A stretch of 64,000 bases of DNA from Aceticella autotrophica (GTDB lineage: Bacteria; Bacillota; Thermoanaerobacteria; Thermoanaerobacterales; Thermoanaerobacteraceae). The stretch spans positions 124,001-188,000 of the forward strand of contig NZ_CP060096.1 in assembly GCF_017357865.1 (NCBI RefSeq). Direction: 5' to 3'. This document shows, piece by piece, positions 45,897 to 53,962 of the stretch. Every line of letters starts with the position of its first letter. Position 1 is the first letter of the stretch. The notes below the pieces were generated by a model. It did no database searches. It was not told where the DNA came from and saw only the letters and a list, made by a program, of their open reading frames with translations. Made by a program: the position numbers and the translations under genes.

Positions 45897-46304
45897 ATGG
45901 TGCAGGAAGTTGAAAGAAAGTATTTTGAGGATGGTAAAATAGCCTCTGAAATCTATTATAAAGATGGGAAATATCACAGGGAAGATGGGGCTGCCATAAT
46001 TGAATATCACAAGAATGGGCAGATTAAACGCATGGAATATTATAAAGAAGGGAAATATTTTAGAGAAAATGCCCCGGCATTTATCTTATACTATGATAAT
46101 GGACAGGTTGAACGTGAAGAATATTATAAAGATGGGAAATATCATAGAGAAGATGGACCTGCCATAATTGAATATCATAAAGACGGACAGGTCAAACGTG
46201 AAGAATATTATATAAATAATAAGCATTTAAATTACAGGGAATGGTTAAAAGAAACCTTAGGTAAAACTATTCAAAGTCAGATAGAAGAAGAACTGGAATT
46301 ATAA
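45897..46304 (+). CDS. Protein of three 28-residue MORN-like repeats (YwqK-antitoxin-like)
   Basis: A 135-residue protein built from tandem units of the type EYYKDGKYHREDGPAIIEYH, KDGQVKR (residues about 19-102), ending NYREWLKETLGK. The pattern YxxGxxHREDGPA is found in many phage and YwqK-type antitoxin-like proteins. Units 1 and 3 are nearly identical also at DNA level (45954-46030 and 46122-46198), a sign of recent internal duplication. AGGGGAT precedes ATG. Function unknown; no toxin gene is recognisable beside it. Confidence 0.75.
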   Translation: MVQEVERKYFEDGKIASEIYYKDGKYHREDGAAIIEYHKNGQIKRMEYYKEGKYFRENAPAFILYYDNGQVEREEYYKDGKYHREDGPAIIEYHKDGQVKREEYYINNKHLNYREWLKETLGKTIQSQIEEELEL

Positions 46305-46333
46305 TATAAATAAGTTTATAAAGGAAGGAAGGT

Positions 46334-46387
46334 GTGAAGCGCTTATTACTCAGGTTTACTTCGGGTATTTGCGCTATTATTAAATGA
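46334..46387 (+). CDS. 17-codon leader ORF overlapping the AAA ATPase start (ATGA)
   Basis: GTG 46334 follows a strong AAGGAAGG and opens a frame MKRLLLRFTSGICAIIK that stops with TGA at 46385-46387. That TGA overlaps the ATG (46384-46386) of the ATPase gene as ATGA. The ATPase itself has no ribosome site, so it is probably translated by re-initiation after this small peptide. The peptide is basic and hydrophobic. Confidence 0.5.
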   Translation: MKRLLLRFTSGICAIIK

Positions 46388-47910
46388 ATTTGACAAAGGT
46401 TGATTATTCAAATGCAGAAAATATAATTATTGAAGAATATATAAGCTCGGAATTATCTGATAAATCCCCTCAAACCATTGCTTTTTTCGGGCAGCCGGGT
46501 GTAGGGAAGACCTTTTGCGTTAACTCTGCTGCTAAAAAAATAGCCAAAAGAAACAACTATGAAATGGTGTATTTTCAAGAGCTTATAAGTAAATCAAAGG
46601 AAAGTCAAGAGAGATTTATAAATAAGATAATCAAAGAGGGAAAAACTCCATTTTTCTTTGTAGATATAAGTATGCAGACACATGAACCGTATGACCTGTC
46701 GGGTATACCTGAAAAAGTTCGATTTAATATAGATGGGGAGCAATACGAGGTAAGTAAATTTTTCCCCCCTTCGTGGGTTGTGTTGTTGCAGAAGTATCCC
46801 GGTATACTTTTTATTGATGAAATAACTAATATACAAAATAAGGAAATGCAATCCATCCTTCTTAAAATAGCACAACAGGGATTGATTGGTGATAACAAGA
46901 TGAGTGATAAAGCCATGGTGGTTGTAGCAGGGAATAGGATAGAGGACAGCGACCTTGCAACAAGTTTGCCCATACCTCTTATAAATCGTATGGAAATGTA
47001 CGAATTTATACCGCCAAAAGCTGATGATTGGTATCAGTATATAAAAAACAAACATGCAGAAAATTTTGATAAAATGGATTTTGACGAATATGCAGCGGCA
47101 TATCTTGCCATTGTAGCTTCAAAACCGGAACTTCCTTCAGAAGAAGAACAGAACCCTTTTGCAACTCCACGTTCTTGCGAGATGTTGTATAATAAGATTA
47201 TAAAACAACAGATGTTGCAAAAAACCGGTATAATAAATGAGATGAAATTTTATGAGAATATATCAAAAGCTGCTCCGGCATTTATTGGTTATAAAGAAGG
47301 GGGCTTATTTGCCCAAACATATAAAAACATGAAGGATTACTATACTAAACTCTGTAACGGGCTTTCAGAAAATGATTTAAAGGAAATAAAATCCCTTGGA
47401 ACTTATTATTCATTAAGCGCTATGGCAGGAAAAATCTTTAAAACTGCAATTAAAGGGGAAGTATTCGGTATTTCTCATGATATACTGCCAAACATGAAAA
47501 AAAATCTTGATATTCTTTTTACAAGGCAGCCGGAAACAATATCGGTGTTTTTACATGAAACAGAAGTATTTATCAAGGAAAGTCATTTTAATGAAAGTTT
47601 AAAAGCACTTGCATATATTAAAACATTAATAGAAGCAAGAGAAGGAATAACCCTTAGGGAGATAAAAGAAAATGCGGAAAAAATGATTTCATCAACACTT
47701 GAAAAATTTGAAGAGGTATCTGGAGATAAAGCTTTATATGAGAAGTTTATACAGGAAACAAATATGGGGAAAAACTTAGAAACAATACCCGTATTTGCAA
47801 AATCCGAGAATTTAATTTATGAAAGAATCAGGAAGATTTCAATAGCAATATTTTCAAAAGCTTTAAACGAAGGATATATTTTTAAATCCGGCATAGCAGG
47901 GAGGATGTGA
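46384..47910 (+). CDS. MoxR-like AAA+ ATPase
   Basis: A 508-residue AAA protein: Walker A FFGQPGVGKTFCVNSAA, Walker B PGILFIDEITNIQNKEMQS, sensor VVVAGNRIEDSDLATSLPIPLINR (arginine finger). Such MoxR-type ATPases act as chaperones together with VWA proteins, and the VWA-type gene follows only 4 bases after. No ribosome site of its own is visible; see the overlapping leader ORF. An in-frame stop lies immediately before the ATG, so no longer start exists. Confidence 0.85.
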   Translation: MNLTKVDYSNAENIIIEEYISSELSDKSPQTIAFFGQPGVGKTFCVNSAAKKIAKRNNYEMVYFQELISKSKESQERFINKIIKEGKTPFFFVDISMQTHEPYDLSGIPEKVRFNIDGEQYEVSKFFPPSWVVLLQKYPGILFIDEITNIQNKEMQSILLKIAQQGLIGDNKMSDKAMVVVAGNRIEDSDLATSLPIPLINRMEMYEFIPPKADDWYQYIKNKHAENFDKMDFDEYAAAYLAIVASKPELPSEEEQNPFATPRSCEMLYNKIIKQQMLQKTGIINEMKFYENISKAAPAFIGYKEGGLFAQTYKNMKDYYTKLCNGLSENDLKEIKSLGTYYSLSAMAGKIFKTAIKGEVFGISHDILPNMKKNLDILFTRQPETISVFLHETEVFIKESHFNESLKALAYIKTLIEAREGITLREIKENAEKMISSTLEKFEEVSGDKALYEKFIQETNMGKNLETIPVFAKSENLIYERIRKISIAIFSKALNEGYIFKSGIAGRM

Positions 47911-47914
47911 TATT

Positions 47915-49462
47915 TTGATATCTGAAAAAACCTTCGAACAATTATATAATAAAGAAAGAGAAAATCTTCGTAGATGTGATATGAATAATATAAAAGAAAA
48001 ACTTCGGGAAGCGTTAATCATTATTGCAACATCCGTAGCACCAGATAACGAATTTGTTTCGTGGGGCATAGGAATGTCCCCTGTTAAACTTGTTTACCCT
48101 GATAATGCGGATGTAAAAACCATGTCTGCGGCAAATGATGGATATATTTATATCAATCCGGTCTTTTGGAATACCCTTTATAAGGTTTCCAAGGAAAAAG
48201 GAGGCAATCCAATTGAAGAGGTTCAATATGCCTTTATGCACCAAGTTTTACATCAACTTTTTGAACATACTAATCAGGACATAAAAATGGTACATCAAAA
48301 TGCCGGAATAGAATATAATAAGAATTTTAAAACATTCTATCGTTTATTAAGCAGTATATGTATGGATTATACCGTTAATGCCCAATGCAATATATTATTT
48401 CCTGAAGCGGATATTGTCAAGGAATTAAATATATCTTCAGAAAAAAAACTTATACAAGCATTGTCAAATTTTCTTACACCTGACCTTCTTAGAAAAATCA
48501 GCAATAAAATAGACCTTAAAAATCCGGAAAAAGCCTTGTGGATTGAGTATTATATGGAAATAGCGAAGGTAATTAATAAATTGCCGGAAGAAATAAAACA
48601 AAAAATAGAAAATGACAGTATTGAGTCAAATTATAACCAGTATAGTAAAAATCAAAGCAATAATAATTCCGAGGTTAAAGGTGTACATGGGGAAACTTTA
48701 CCACAGGATAAAGATGTTGAAATAATTAAAAAAGCCGAATATGAAGAAGAGGATGATAAAATACAAAAGGCTCGTGAAGCCTGGAAAGAGGGTAAAAAAG
48801 AAATCATAAACAGACTAAGAGGGGCTGGAAAGAAAAAAGGCAATCTTTTAAGGATTCTCGAGGATACCATAGAACCGGCTATAAAGTGGAAAACCTACAT
48901 TAAAACCGTTATTGCCCGTGAATTGGGAGGTAAAAACAAATATTTGACATGGACAAAACCTAATCGCAAAATGGCATGTTTTCCCGGGCATAGGTATTTT
49001 GACCCCAATACCCTTTGGGTATTGGGGGATACGTCAGGTTCTGTTTCAAAGGAAGATTTAATGACAATAACAGGATTGGCGCTTTCATATATAAAAAATA
49101 TAGGAGGAAAGGTAGTGCTTATTCCATGGGATGTAGGAACATATAAATATATATATATTAACTCTCTTTCTGCTATAAAAAAAATTAATGAATTTTACGG
49201 TGGAGGAGGTACAAAAATAAAACCGGTACTTGATAATATAATAAGCAAAATTCTTAAAGGAGATATAGTTATTGTCCACACAGATTCTTATATAGATGAC
49301 CTTGATGAAGAGTTTTCAGAGAAAATAAAAAAAATATATAAAAAAACACGAAATATGATAATATGGTTTAACACATCACCGGAAATAAACTATACTATAA
49401 AAAACAACAAATTTATAAAAGCAATAAATAAAGATTCAATTCAAAGACGATTCTTGAATTAA
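47915..49462 (+). CDS. VWA-like/DUF2201 putative metallopeptidase, partner of the AAA ATPase
   Basis: A 515-residue protein. The N-terminal half is DUF2201-like: YAFMHQVLHQLFEHTNQ keeps an HxxxH core similar to zinc peptidases. The C-terminal part is a VWA-like domain with LWVLGDTSGSVSKEDL (DxSGS variant of the MIDAS DxSxS), GGGGTKIKPVLDNI and IVIVHTDSYIDDL. MoxR/VWA pairs insert metals or remodel complexes in other systems; the substrate here is unknown. Start is TTG 47915 behind GGAGGATGTGAT. It converges with the aldolase gene. Confidence 0.8.
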   Translation: MISEKTFEQLYNKERENLRRCDMNNIKEKLREALIIIATSVAPDNEFVSWGIGMSPVKLVYPDNADVKTMSAANDGYIYINPVFWNTLYKVSKEKGGNPIEEVQYAFMHQVLHQLFEHTNQDIKMVHQNAGIEYNKNFKTFYRLLSSICMDYTVNAQCNILFPEADIVKELNISSEKKLIQALSNFLTPDLLRKISNKIDLKNPEKALWIEYYMEIAKVINKLPEEIKQKIENDSIESNYNQYSKNQSNNNSEVKGVHGETLPQDKDVEIIKKAEYEEEDDKIQKAREAWKEGKKEIINRLRGAGKKKGNLLRILEDTIEPAIKWKTYIKTVIARELGGKNKYLTWTKPNRKMACFPGHRYFDPNTLWVLGDTSGSVSKEDLMTITGLALSYIKNIGGKVVLIPWDVGTYKYIYINSLSAIKKINEFYGGGGTKIKPVLDNIISKILKGDIVIVHTDSYIDDLDEEFSEKIKKIYKKTRNMIIWFNTSPEINYTIKNNKFIKAINKDSIQRRFLN

Positions 49463-49479
49463 ATCTTTATAATTAACCT

Positions 49480-50388
49480 TTATTTATTATTTTGATAAAT
49501 ACTGAAGGCTTCTTCTAAAGTTTTGTTTTCCACAACGATGCTGAAAATTGCATTACAAAATTTCACAGCTTCATCATAAGGTTTTTGATGAATATTTCTG
49601 CCTGTTGCACTGCCTGACACACCGCTCACATGTATTTGTTCGTAGAGTTCATTTAAAAATTCTTTTGGATCTTTTGATGACCCGCCTGCGCAAATTACTT
49701 TGGTTCTGCCTGCTGCTTGAATGGCTTCCTTAAAAAGTTCATTTACATTTTCATTTTCTTTTTTAGGATAATTTACTTTAACAAAATCACTGCCCAGACA
49801 TGCGGCTAAACCACAAGCACCGGCTATCATATGAGGGTCAAATTCATCTTTGACGGCTTTGCCCCTCGGGTATGCCCAAATTATACTGAAAAGACCTGAC
49901 TGATGTGCTTCAAATATGATTTTGGCAGCTTCATTCAGCATTATATGTTCATATTCACTGCCGGGATAGATGGTATAACCTACACCGACGATATTAAGCC
50001 CCGTCTGTTTTCTAAAACGGTCGATTTGTTTAATATCCAACCAAGCGGTGCTGATAGGGTCTCTCTGAGAAGTTTTCACGAGATGGGTTTTGGAATTAAG
50101 TTTAATTACATAAGGAATCTTTGGATAATCCATGGCATAACGAGCAATAAGACCGAGTTGTGCTGCAAAAGCACCAATTTTTGCATTTGATGCAATCTTG
50201 AATAAATGTTCCGGATTGGCGTCATCTTTGGCAACACCTTCACCGAAAAAATCATCATTTAGGTGTTCCGCTTTTTGATCTGCAGCCATAAGCATAAGTC
50301 TTCCGCTTTCCTGTGTTGCAAGCTTGAGATTATTAATGTATGAGGTTCTTTTTTCATAGGGTACATCGAGAGGTACTTTAATATCCAT
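49480..50388 (-). CDS. Class I fructose-bisphosphate aldolase family (DeoC/LacD-like)
   Basis: A protein of about 302 residues (306 if ATG at 50400 is used). MLMAADQKAEHLNDDF, IIWAYPRGKAVKDEFDPHMI, SDFVKVNYPKKENENV (candidate Schiff-base Lys) and KVICAGGSSKDPKEFLNELY are typical of FbaB/DhnA-like aldolases. It probably makes or cleaves fructose bisphosphate or a related ketose phosphate. Minus strand and isolated, transcribed from the region before the IS110 element. GAAAGGA abuts the ATG at 50400 and is 12 bases from ATG 50388, so the start is uncertain. Confidence 0.85.
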   Translation of the reverse strand: MDIKVPLDVPYEKRTSYINNLKLATQESGRLMLMAADQKAEHLNDDFFGEGVAKDDANPEHLFKIASNAKIGAFAAQLGLIARYAMDYPKIPYVIKLNSKTHLVKTSQRDPISTAWLDIKQIDRFRKQTGLNIVGVGYTIYPGSEYEHIMLNEAAKIIFEAHQSGLFSIIWAYPRGKAVKDEFDPHMIAGACGLAACLGSDFVKVNYPKKENENVNELFKEAIQAAGRTKVICAGGSSKDPKEFLNELYEQIHVSGVSGSATGRNIHQKPYDEAVKFCNAIFSIVVENKTLEEAFSIYQNNK

Positions 50389-50477
50389 TTTTATAATCAT
50401 TCCTTTCGCTTCGCTCAAGGCACAAAACGTAATGAAATGTACCACTTCGAGCTGATTTTGTTCTATAATTATGTCAT

Positions 50478-50664
50478 AGGGATACCAGTAAACTACAAAT
50501 CACGGGGAGGTGAGTGGTTTACTACACCTGCGTAGTAACCGCATTTTTATATGTGTAGATTGTCTTTTCAAGCACAAATAAGTGTGCCACTGAGCACGTA
50601 ACCTTATCTTTGTTTAAACAATCTCGTTTAAATGCTAGACAATCAGTCAATGCTGTCTATCCCT
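50478..50664 (+). ncRNA. Candidate bridge RNA in the 5' noncoding region of the IS110 element
   Basis: AGGGATA (50478-50484) and TATCCCT (50658-50664) pair and close a ~187-nt domain just upstream of the transposase. Inside lie a hairpin AGTAAAC/GTTTACT with inner TCAC/GTGA (50487-50523), a stem GATTGTC/GACAATC (50558-50564 with 50638-50644) and within it GCACA/TGTGC (50572-50587). IS110-family recombinases are known to be guided by an RNA of about this size encoded in the noncoding left end. The loops that would bind target and donor cannot be assigned without other copies. Confidence 0.55.
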
Positions 50665-50703
50665 TTGATTTTTTGAACCTATCGGTTTAGAAAGGAGTTC
50701 CCT

Positions 50704-51948
50704 ATGGCTTTAAAAATCGTGTATAAAATCTGTTGTGGAATTGATGTTCACAAAACCTTTGTAGTTGCTTGCATCGCTTCCACAAACAAACAAGGTATTA
50801 CCACCTACAAAAGCCATCGCTTTTCTACCTACACCAAAGGCTTGAAAGAGCTGTTACAATGGCTTTTGGACAATAATTGCAAGGATGTTTGCATGGAATC
50901 TACAGGTAAATACTGGATTCCAGTGTACAACGTCTTGGAAAAAGATTGTTCTATTGTACTTGCACATCCTAAGTATGTTAAGGCTATCCGTGGTAAAAAA
51001 ACTGATAAGAAAGATGCAAAATGGATTGCTGACCTGTTTAAGCATGATCTTGTTGCCGGTAGCTTTATGCCCCCTGCTGATATTCGTCAGCTTCGTGACC
51101 TAATGCGCTATCGTTACAAACTAACCTGCTTTATGTCCAGTGAAAAGAACAGACTCCAAAACTGTCTCACGGTTTCTAACATCCAGTTGGGAAACGTTGT
51201 TTCGGACACTTTTGGTAAAAGTTCTAAAAGAATTATTGATAAGATTTTAGAAAATCCTCTTGATACCTCTTTTGATATTCAACCTTTAATTCATGGCTCT
51301 ATGAAAAATAAAATTTCAGAATTAGAGCTCGCCGTTGATGGTTACATTACACCTGAACAGGCTGGTAAATTAAAGGTCATTAAGAGACATCTTGAAGATT
51401 TAGACGCCCGGAAAGCAGAGTTAGAAAAACTGATTCTTGCGCTCGCCAGTCCCTATCAACAAGAACTCGACCTGATTCTAACCGCTCCATCATTTAAAAA
51501 TCCTTTCTCTGCAATCACTGTCATTTCAGAGATTGGTGTCAACATGGAGGCTTTTCCTTCGGCGAAACACTTATGCTCATGGGCTGGTCTTGCACCTACC
51601 AACAATGAAAGTGCAGGGAAGAAAAAGTCTGTCCGGGTTTCTAAAGCCGGATGCTATATCAAGCCACTTTTAGTACAATGTGCTAATTCTGTGGTTAAAA
51701 GTGAAAAGCATCCAGAAATCCGTAACCGCTATTTGCGCATCAAAAAGCGTCGCGGCCACAAGAAGGCAATCATTGCTATTGCAAGAATGCTTCTTACAGC
51801 ATTATACAACATGTTGAAGAAGAAAGAAACATATAATGCTGAATTATATAAAAAATCTGATGCTTTTCCAGCAAAACGCGAGATTACGGTTGAGCAAGCT
51901 ATACTATTAGCTCAGCTTCAAGGCTATAAAATAAAGCCAGCTATTTAG
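50704..51948 (+). CDS. IS110-family transposase/recombinase
   Basis: A 414-residue DEDD-type recombinase: GIDVHKTFVVACI (first Asp), VCMESTGKYWIPVYNVL (Glu), KTDKKDAKWIADLFKHDLV (Asp pair) in the RuvC-like domain, then a coiled region, and the C-terminal Transposase_20 domain with LCSWAGLAPTNNESAGKKK carrying the catalytic Ser. Intact and probably active. AAAGGAGTT precedes ATG. Confidence 0.95.
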   Translation: MALKIVYKICCGIDVHKTFVVACIASTNKQGITTYKSHRFSTYTKGLKELLQWLLDNNCKDVCMESTGKYWIPVYNVLEKDCSIVLAHPKYVKAIRGKKTDKKDAKWIADLFKHDLVAGSFMPPADIRQLRDLMRYRYKLTCFMSSEKNRLQNCLTVSNIQLGNVVSDTFGKSSKRIIDKILENPLDTSFDIQPLIHGSMKNKISELELAVDGYITPEQAGKLKVIKRHLEDLDARKAELEKLILALASPYQQELDLILTAPSFKNPFSAITVISEIGVNMEAFPSAKHLCSWAGLAPTNNESAGKKKSVRVSKAGCYIKPLLVQCANSVVKSEKHPEIRNRYLRIKKRRGHKKAIIAIARMLLTALYNMLKKKETYNAELYKKSDAFPAKREITVEQAILLAQLQGYKIKPAI

Positions 51949-52277
51949 CCTTAACACTTACTTCAATATTTAATTTTTTAAAAAGTCATCAAAAAATGGC
52001 TTGTTTGCTATGCCCTTTTATTCTTATTGCAATTTATATTTTTAATTTCAACCTTATTCCTCCTTGTAAAATTTTATTTAGAATCCTAAACTAATTTTAC
52101 CATTAAAGTTTTAAAAACGATAGTCTAAAATATAAGTAGCCCATCCTTTTTTATTCAAATCTTTTTTTGATATCTTCAAAAACATCATTTATAAAATCTT
52201 TAAAAATAAAGGATTTTTCAAATTTATGTCGAAATAATTTATGTAAATTTAATATCAAAAAGATGGAGGTAGTTTTT
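51949..52277 (+). other. Noncoding stretch after the IS110 transposase
   Basis: It should contain the right end of the insertion sequence and the promoter of the NlpC/P60 gene. It is AT-rich; no gene, strong hairpin or repeated border is visible. CTATGCCCTTTT near 52009 faintly resembles CTATCCCTTTG at 50657, which may or may not mark IS ends. Confidence 0.4.
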
Positions 52278-53570
52278 ATGCTAATACCAAAACAGAAAAC
52301 AGCAAAGGCATTAATAGGAGTTATGCTCTGTTCTGCTGTCCTTTCAATGCCGGTATCAGGTTTGGCAAAACCTACTCATACAGCAGTATTTACAGTCAAT
52401 CAATCCACATTCGTAGCAGATAATAATACAGAAACAATGGATGCAAAAACTTTCATGATGAATAATCGTACATATGTGCCAATGCGTTATCTTGCATATG
52501 CTTTAGGTGTTACGCCAGACAATATAACGTGGAATGATGCTATACAAACTGCTACCTTGACGTTAAAGGACGATACTACAATAACATTAAAATTTATAAT
52601 AGGCAGTACAACATATTATATTAATAATCAGCTTAGACAGATGGATGTTGTACCGGTTTCAAGAGACAATCGTATTTATCTGCCTGCAAGATTTGTGGCA
52701 GAGGCATTTGGATACAAGGCAGACTGGGATAATAACAGAAATGCGGTTATGATAAGTTATGATTCACAGAGAGAAGATGTTAAAAATTCTCAAACTTCAA
52801 GAAGCGGAATTTCAAGGAATATACCTCAAAATATATTCAGCAAAACTATAAGTTGCGGTTCACAGGGAGAAGATGTCGAAAAACTTCAAATCGCACTTGA
52901 AACTTTGGGATATTATAATTCCAGTATTGATGGAGTTTTTGGATCATACACACAAGATGCGGTAATTAATTTTCAAAAAGCGAACGGATTAGATGCAGAT
53001 GGGATTGTTGGACCTGCTACACAAGAAGCTATTTCAAAAACAGATAATATACAGACTATTATAGCAAATAAGTTGCAAGAAATTAAAAATTCAAAAGATA
53101 TGATAATAAATAATTCTAATACAATACAAGCCGATCTTAAAAATGTTGATTATAGCAAATATCCCATAATTATTCAAAAAGAAATGTTAATAGCAAATGA
53201 TATTGTAAACAAAAAAGTTCCTTATGTGTGGGCTGGAGGACATGGTGAAATTGTATCGGGATATTCGCCGGACGCATCACACGGACTTGATTGTTCAAGT
53301 TTCGTAGGATATATCCTTTATCATGCCACAGGAAATTCAAATTGGGATACAACAGCTGATTTACAATATAATTTATGTATTCCGGTAAAGCAACAAGATT
53401 TGCAACCCGGAGATTTATTGTTCTATGGTTCAGGAAACAATATTACACATGTAACTATGTATGTTGGAAATGGATATATGGTTCAAGAGTATGAAGCCGG
53501 TTTGCCGGCAATATATACAGAAACGAGTTATGATTTTGTTGCAGCAGGAAGACCAAAAGAAATTAAATAA
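52278..53570 (+). CDS. Secreted cell-wall hydrolase: CuAO-N1, peptidoglycan-binding and NlpC/P60 domains
   Basis: About 430 residues. Signal peptide KALIGVMLCSAVLSMPVSG-LA, then a copper-amine-oxidase-N1-like domain (about 30-165; FMMNNRTYVPMRYLAYALGV and NRIYLPARFVAEAFGY), a peptidoglycan-binding_1 domain (about 192-250; GEDVEKLQIALETLGYY), a linker helix and an NlpC/P60 domain with the catalytic Cys in GLDCSSFVGYIL and His in HVTMYVGNGYMV. Likely a D,L-endopeptidase acting on the cell wall. ATG 52278 with TGGAGGT upstream is preferred over ATG 52167, as it starts at the signal peptide. Confidence 0.9.
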   Translation: MLIPKQKTAKALIGVMLCSAVLSMPVSGLAKPTHTAVFTVNQSTFVADNNTETMDAKTFMMNNRTYVPMRYLAYALGVTPDNITWNDAIQTATLTLKDDTTITLKFIIGSTTYYINNQLRQMDVVPVSRDNRIYLPARFVAEAFGYKADWDNNRNAVMISYDSQREDVKNSQTSRSGISRNIPQNIFSKTISCGSQGEDVEKLQIALETLGYYNSSIDGVFGSYTQDAVINFQKANGLDADGIVGPATQEAISKTDNIQTIIANKLQEIKNSKDMIINNSNTIQADLKNVDYSKYPIIIQKEMLIANDIVNKKVPYVWAGGHGEIVSGYSPDASHGLDCSSFVGYILYHATGNSNWDTTADLQYNLCIPVKQQDLQPGDLLFYGSGNNITHVTMYVGNGYMVQEYEAGLPAIYTETSYDFVAAGRPKEIK

Positions 53571-53604
53571 TTTTTTATGATATACTTATAAAAGGGCTTA
53601 AAAT

Positions 53605-53871
53605 ATGGATAAATCAGGAAAAAATAAAATTTTAAAATGTGACTTTATGAAAAAATCAAAGATGTTAATTGCGATTGGTTTATTTGAAAATACTATAATA
53701 TTTTTATTAAACCATTTTATAAATTTACCGGATTTTGTAGTAGGATTAGGTTATGGAATTGGTACTGGTCTTGAATTAGTAGGGCTTTATTTTATTAAAC
53801 ATAATAATCCAGTCATGCCAAATTGGAAAAGAAAACTTTATAAAAAATTCAATAGGTTAAGCAATGAATAA
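53605..53871 (+). CDS. Small membrane protein of unknown function
   Basis: Eighty-eight residues with two hydrophobic helices (MLIAIGLFENTIIFLLNHFI and VVGLGYGIGTGLELVGLYFI) and basic ends (KRKLYKKFNRL). AAAAGGG lies upstream of ATG 53605; an internal ATG at 53647 (KKSKMLIA) is a possible alternative. I do not recognise a family. Confidence 0.6.
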   Translation: MDKSGKNKILKCDFMKKSKMLIAIGLFENTIIFLLNHFINLPDFVVGLGYGIGTGLELVGLYFIKHNNPVMPNWKRKLYKKFNRLSNE

Positions 53872-53962
53872 GGATGGATTATGAGGCAAGAAAAGAAAAT
53901 AATAGAGTAGCCCACTACTTGCTGTTTCAAGCTTTAGCGGAGTGAAAGGAATGACTATAAAG

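Larger units (their letters stand above)
50460..52030 (+). mobile_element. IS110-family insertion sequence (ends approximate)
   Basis: One transposase gene with a long 5' noncoding region, no terminal inverted repeats and no target duplication that I can see, as expected for IS110. The left end should lie shortly before 50478 and the right end within roughly 100 bases after 51948; exact borders need another copy. The codon use and base composition (more C-rich third positions) differ from the neighbours, which points to recent arrival. Confidence 0.6.

Noticed and set aside
50460-52030. Terminal inverted repeats or target duplication for the IS110 element
   Set aside because: None convincing; CTATCCCTTTG and CTATGCCCTTTT are similar but too weak, and IS110 elements usually lack both.
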